NCBI GenBank assembly: GCA_947178565.1
Contig: CAMWYV010000019.1
Span: 1 to 9,758 of the forward strand
Direction: 5' to 3'
From: an uncultured Porphyromonadaceae bacterium
GTDB taxonomy: Bacteria > Bacteroidota > Bacteroidia > Bacteroidales > Muribaculaceae
Length of the DNA stretch: 9,758 bases
Both the position numbers and the translations under genes were made by a program. Each line of letters starts with the position of its first letter. Position 1 is the first letter of the stretch. The notes beneath the pieces are model-generated. The model searched no databases and had not been told where the DNA came from. It worked only from the letters and a program-made list of their open reading frames with translations. Positions 6,540 through 9,758 of this stretch are shown one piece after another.

Positions 6540-6655
6540 GGATAGGCATTAGTCGATTAGTCATTAGTCGGGTAGTCATTAGTCGGTTGGCAATCAGTCT
6601 GGTAGTCGGGAGGTATCAGTCATTAGCTGTTAGGCATCAGCTGGTTAGATTCAGC
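6540..6655. repeat. Degenerate 15-bp tandem repeat array in spacer before glyA
   Basis: Four 15-bp units lie end to end at 6540-6554, 6555-6569, 6570-6584 and 6585-6599, with consensus close to GGTTAGTCATTAGTC. Units 2 and 3 differ at only two positions. Each unit itself holds a doubled TTAGTC/ATTAGTC-like half. The array then decays: partial units at 6600-6607 and 6622-6627 and 14-bp relatives at 6608-6621, 6628-6641 and 6642-6655, where TC endings change to GC. It has no spacers, so it is not CRISPR. Together with the promoter after it, this array accounts for most of the 206-bp gene-free stretch. Confidence 0.85.
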
Positions 6656-6680
6656 AGACAGGCTTTTCAGCGCATACGCC

Positions 6681-6710
6681 TTGAATAATCATATTTTTTG
6701 CGTAATTTTG
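6681..6710 (+). promoter_or_regulatory. Predicted Bacteroidetes-type promoter for glyA operon
   Basis: TTG at 6681-6683 is followed after 19 bp by TAATTTTG at 6703-6710, matching TAnnTTTG. Transcription would start near 6717, leaving a leader of about 27 nt. This is too short for a glycine riboswitch, and none is visible. The promoter lies 25 bp downstream of the tandem repeat array. Confidence 0.7.
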
Positions 6711-6743
6711 CGCCTTAATCAAACACTTTAACCCCGCAGATAA

Positions 6744-8024
6744 ATGGAAAAAGACAAGGTTATTTTTGATCTCATCGAGCGCGAGCATCAGCGCCAGAAA
6801 AAAGGCATCGAGCTTATCGCGTCAGAAAATTTTGTGAGCGACGATGTTATGAAGGCAATGGGTTCATGCCTCACAAACAAATATGCCGAAGGCTATCCCG
6901 GTCATCGCTACTATGGCGGCTGCGGAGTTGTTGATGAAGTGGAGCAGATTGCGATCGACAGAGTAAAAGAACTTTTCGGAGCGGAATATGCCAACGTGCA
7001 GCCTCACTCCGGCGCTCAGGCGAATATGGCTGTATTCATGTCAGTGCTAAAACCCGGCGACAAGTTCCTCGGGCTCAACCTCAGCCACGGTGGTCATCTC
7101 AGCCACGGAAGCCCCGTAAACTTCTCGGGACTCATGTTCCAGGCTCTCGACTATAATGTGAGCAAGGATACCGGTCTCGTTGACTATGACCAGATGGAGG
7201 AAGTAGCCCTCAGAGAGCGTCCTAAGCTAATTGTTGGCGGTGCCAGCGCATATTCACGCGAATGGGATTACAAGCGCATGCGTGAGATAGCCGACAAAAT
7301 CGGCGCTATCCTTATGGTGGATATGGCTCATCCGGCGGGACTTATCGCTGCAGGGTTGCTTGACAATCCCCTCAAATACGCCCATATCGTAACATCCACC
7401 ACCCACAAGACTCTCCGCGGACCTCGCGGCGGTCTGATTCTACTCGGTCAGGACTTTGAAAACCCCTTCGGAAAGACCAATAACAAAGGTGAACTCCGCA
7501 AGATGTCATCTTTACTTGACAGCGCAGTGTTCCCCGGAGTACAGGGCGGACCTCTCGAACACGTTATCGCAGCCAAGGCTGTTGCATTCGGCGAAGCTCT
7601 CAAGCCCGAATACAAGGAATATCAGATGCAGGTGCAGAAAAACGCCAAAGCCATGGCTGAAGCTCTCATCGCCAAAGGCTACAACATTGTGAGCGGCGGC
7701 ACCGACAACCACTGCATTCTCGTTGACCTCCGCACCAAATTCCCCGAACTTACCGGTAAGGTGGCTGAAAAGGCACTCGTGGATGCAGATATTACCGCAA
7801 ACAAAAACATGGTACCCTTCGACAGCCGCTCACCATTCCAGACCTCAGGCATACGCCTCGGCACTCCCGCCATCACTACACGTGGCGTGAAGGACGGCGA
7901 AATGGCTCAAATCGTCGATATGATTGACGAAGTGCTCACCGCACCGGACAATCAGGAAGTAATAGCCGATGTGCGCAAGCGCGTCAACAATATGATGGAA
8001 AACTATCCCATCTTCGCATACTGA
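6744..8024 (+). CDS. glyA: Serine hydroxymethyltransferase
   Basis: GlyA interconverts serine plus tetrahydrofolate with glycine plus 5,10-methylene-tetrahydrofolate using pyridoxal phosphate, and is the main source of one-carbon units. It has 426 residues, close to the usual 415-430. The start shows 'IELIASENF' (22-30) and '[13 protein letters not shown]'. '[11 protein letters not shown]' and '[10 protein letters not shown]' follow. Asp193 and His196 in 'MVDMAHPAG' hold the cofactor ring. Lys222 in '[13 protein letters not shown]' is the Schiff-base lysine. '[14 protein letters not shown]'-type sequence appears near the C-terminus, as expected. The ATG at 6744 follows an A-rich leader and its own predicted promoter. 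The lgt gene begins 6 nt after the stop. Confidence 0.99.
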   Translation: MEKDKVIFDLIEREHQRQKKGIELIASENFVSDDVMKAMGSCLTNKYAEGYPGHRYYGGCGVVDEVEQIAIDRVKELFGAEYANVQPHSGAQANMAVFMSVLKPGDKFLGLNLSHGGHLSHGSPVNFSGLMFQALDYNVSKDTGLVDYDQMEEVALRERPKLIVGGASAYSREWDYKRMREIADKIGAILMVDMAHPAGLIAAGLLDNPLKYAHIVTSTTHKTLRGPRGGLILLGQDFENPFGKTNNKGELRKMSSLLDSAVFPGVQGGPLEHVIAAKAVAFGEALKPEYKEYQMQVQKNAKAMAEALIAKGYNIVSGGTDNHCILVDLRTKFPELTGKVAEKALVDADITANKNMVPFDSRSPFQTSGIRLGTPAITTRGVKDGEMAQIVDMIDEVLTAPDNQEVIADVRKRVNNMMENYPIFAY

Positions 8025-8030
8025 TATTAT

Positions 8031-8894
8031 ATGCTCGATTTCATAGTCTGGAACGCAAACCCCGATATCATCTCCGGTCCAATCACCGTGAGATGGTACG
8101 GGCTTATGTTTGCCGTCGGTTTTCTTCTCGGCTACAACATTCTCGGCAGAATATACCGCCATGAAGGTGCGCCGGAGAAGTGGCTCGGCATACTCTTGTT
8201 CTGGGTAGTCGGAGCAACAATCATAGGCGCGCGCCTCGGGCACGTATTCTTCTATGAATGGAGCTATTACAGCGCCCACCCGCTTGACATTGTCAAAGTG
8301 TGGGAGGGTGGACTCGCAAGTCATGGCGGCACGATCGGTATTATTATCGCGGTGATTCTCTACTCCATCTTCACTACAAAGAAGAATCCCATCTGGACGT
8401 TTGACAGACTGGTTATTCCTATCGCTCTGGTAGGCGGCATGATTCGCATAGGCAATCTCATGAATTCAGAAATTTTCGGTACCGCCACCGATTTGCCGTG
8501 GGGATTCATGTTTATCCGCTCACGCCAGTGGCACCATATGTATGAAGGGCTTGCGTGTCATCCCACTCAGCTCTATGAGGCACTATGCTACTTCGCTCTC
8601 TTCGCTCTGCTTATGTGGATGTATTGGAAAAAGAATGCCGAGGAACGTCCGGGACTTATTTTCGGAGTATTCTTCATCGGTATATTCCTCCCCCGCTTCC
8701 TGATAGAATTCATCAAGAACGATCAGGTTGATTTTGAAGCGACAATGACCTTGAATATGGGTCAGCTGCTGAGCATACCGTTTATTCTCGCCGGCGTGAT
8801 TCTGATTATATGGGCTATGACACACCCGAAAATCAAAATCGACTTTCCAAACAGATTTGCCGACGAACCCACACCTACTAAAAAAAAGAAATGA
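8031..8894 (+). CDS. lgt: Prolipoprotein diacylglyceryl transferase
   Basis: Lgt is an inner-membrane enzyme that transfers a diacylglyceryl group from phosphatidylglycerol to the lipobox cysteine of prolipoproteins, the first step of lipoprotein maturation. It has 287 residues with about seven hydrophobic helices. Residues known to matter in E. coli Lgt can be matched: Tyr23 in 'RWYGL', His98 in 'GGLASHGG', Arg139, Asn142 and Glu147 in 'GGMIRIGNLMNSEIFG', and Arg222 in 'PRFLIEF'. 'HPTQLYE' (177-183) is also a family mark. The tail is hydrophilic and ends in four lysines. It follows glyA by 6 nt and shares an ATGA overlap with bioD. Confidence 0.97.
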   Translation: MLDFIVWNANPDIISGPITVRWYGLMFAVGFLLGYNILGRIYRHEGAPEKWLGILLFWVVGATIIGARLGHVFFYEWSYYSAHPLDIVKVWEGGLASHGGTIGIIIAVILYSIFTTKKNPIWTFDRLVIPIALVGGMIRIGNLMNSEIFGTATDLPWGFMFIRSRQWHHMYEGLACHPTQLYEALCYFALFALLMWMYWKKNAEERPGLIFGVFFIGIFLPRFLIEFIKNDQVDFEATMTLNMGQLLSIPFILAGVILIIWAMTHPKIKIDFPNRFADEPTPTKKKK

Positions 8895-9544
8895 AGCAAG
8901 GCGAAGGTGATATAATTTTTATCAGCGGCACTGACACAGACGCCGGCAAAAGCTACGCCACAGGTTGGCTTGCCTCACGGATTGCCGATGAAGGAAAGAC
9001 CGTTGCCACAATGAAGTTCGTGCAGACCGGCAACAAAGGCTTCTCAGAAGATATAGCGGTGCACCGCAGCATTATGGGCATATCTTCACTTCCCGAAGAC
9101 CTCTCGGGTCTGACCGCTCCGGAGATATACACTTACCCCGCATCCCCTTCTCTCGCCGCGAAAATAGACCGCCGACCGATTGATCTGCGCAAAATAGAAG
9201 CGGCAATGCGCACACTTGCCGCAAACTATGATGTGCTGCTCGTTGAAGGCGCCGGAGGGCTCATGGTGCCACTTGACTACGAGGGAACCCTGACTATAGA
9301 TTTCCCGCTCGCCAACAATCTGCCGGTTGCTCTCGTAACCAACGGCAAGCTCGGCTCGATCAATCACACCATTCTCGCTCTTGAGGCGCTGAAGACCAGA
9401 GGCATGAACCTCCACTCTCTCCTATATAACACTCATTTTGACTATGACACCGTTATCGCGGAAGATTCACTGGAATATATGAAAATGTATGTTGAGAGAC
9501 TCTTTCCGGGAACTCCGGTATTACTCGTTCCTTCTATCAAATGA
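8891..9544 (+). CDS. bioD: Dethiobiotin synthetase
   Basis: BioD closes the ureido ring of dethiobiotin from 7,8-diaminopelargonate, CO2 and ATP, the penultimate step of biotin synthesis. It has 217 residues, slightly shorter than E. coli BioD (about 225). The P-loop 'GTDTDAGKS' is at 13-21 (E. coli has GTDTEVGKT). Lys42 in 'MKFVQTG' matches the conserved catalytic lysine, although 'KPVQTG' is more usual. Asp54, Glu119 in 'VEGAGGLMVPL', and 'TNGKLGSINHTILALEAL' are typical. It overlaps lgt (ATGA at 8891-8894) and the following exonuclease gene (ATGA at 9541-9544). No other biotin genes lie in the window, so it is separated from bioA/F/B, at least on this side. Confidence 0.93.
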   Translation: MKQGEGDIIFISGTDTDAGKSYATGWLASRIADEGKTVATMKFVQTGNKGFSEDIAVHRSIMGISSLPEDLSGLTAPEIYTYPASPSLAAKIDRRPIDLRKIEAAMRTLAANYDVLLVEGAGGLMVPLDYEGTLTIDFPLANNLPVALVTNGKLGSINHTILALEALKTRGMNLHSLLYNTHFDYDTVIAEDSLEYMKMYVERLFPGTPVLLVPSIK

Positions 9545-9758
9545 ACACGCGTACAGTCATCACCATACCGAAAGATCAGATAGCGCAGCTACCTATCGTT
9601 GCATATCCAGGCACAATATCAATAGTCACTACCCAGGAGCAGGCGGATGCAGCCCTCGAAATAATCCTCAAAAGTCCGATAGTAGGATTTGACACCGAAA
9701 CAAAACCCGCTTTCAGAAAAGGACAGACCAACAATGTGGCGCTTATGCAGGTGAGCAA
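9541..9758 (+). CDS. 3'-5' exonuclease domain protein (RNase D-like), 5' part
   Basis: The gene runs off the window; 72 full codons are visible from ATG 9541, which overlaps the bioD stop as ATGA. The segment 'SPIVGFDTETKPAFRKG' near residues 46-62 contains the first acidic motif of DEDD exonucleases (Asp and Glu in 'FDTET'). It is followed by 'NNVALMQVS', the usual next strand. This pattern matches the small RNase D/WRN-exonuclease-like proteins common in Bacteroidetes. The remaining motifs (Exo II and III) lie outside the window, so the substrate (RNA or DNA) cannot be judged. The N-terminal about 40 residues carry no motif that I recognise. Confidence 0.85.
   Translation, partial: MNTRTVITIPKDQIAQLPIVAYPGTISIVTTQEQADAALEIILKSPIVGFDTETKPAFRKGQTNNVALMQVS

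Noticed and set aside
6540..6655. CRISPR array
   Set aside because: The repeats are about 15 bp, contiguous, degenerate and without unique spacers; no cas genes are nearby.
7080..7108. Direct repeat CTCAGCCACGG in glyA
   Set aside because: It encodes the conserved '[10 protein letters not shown]' motif of serine hydroxymethyltransferase, so protein conservation explains it.
3014..8190. Frequent CTCGGC(A) words across the window
   Set aside because: They mostly encode Leu-Gly with the favoured codons CTC and GGC in frame; no positional pattern outside coding sequence was seen.

Overview
The window looks like a chromosomal segment of a member of the Bacteroidales. A gut lineage such as Muribaculaceae is plausible but not proven. 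Reasons: all three promoters I can place fit the Bacteroidetes sigma pattern (TTG/TTTG, a 19-20 bp gap, then TAnnTTTG). Gene starts lack good Shine-Dalgarno sites and follow A-rich leaders. The protein types are typical of that group: a YncE-like surface protein next to a lipoprotein-type ABC binding protein, two-domain L25 with an Ala-rich tail, PyrB followed by PyrI, and an RNase D-like exonuclease of the 'FDTETxPxFRKG' type. All recognised genes are on the + strand and tightly packed. The longest gene-free stretch is about 206 bp.

Layout. (1) Bases 1-2640 are the end of an uptake operon: the C-terminus of a YncE/beta-propeller protein (BtuG-like), a lipoprotein solute-binding protein and a FecCD/BtuC permease. 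They are joined by 4-bp stop/start overlaps. Vitamin B12/cobamide is the best guess for the substrate. No ATPase gene follows. (2) Bases 2641-4456 are a translation-maintenance operon with its own promoter: ribosomal protein L25 (Ctc type), peptidyl-tRNA hydrolase, and an Hsp15-like S4 RNA-binding protein with an acidic tail. (3) Bases 4457-6537 are the pyrimidine operon pyrB-pyrI, followed by an overlapping flavin-reductase-like gene. (4) Bases 6538-6743 are a spacer with a degenerate 15-bp tandem repeat and then a promoter. (5) Bases 6744-9758 are glyA, lgt, bioD and the start of a 3'-5' exonuclease gene, tightly spaced; the last three are joined by ATGA overlaps.

Most of the window is ordinary housekeeping content and I see no convincing new multi-gene system. 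The signals that annotation does not explain are: a perfect 32-bp palindrome inside pth, followed by a T-rich run so that it resembles an intrinsic terminator within a coding region; the 15-bp repeat array before glyA; an 8-bp direct repeat with 10-bp period just upstream of the pyrB promoter; an A9 tract in the spacer of the L25 promoter; and an apparent insertion in the L25 N-terminal domain.
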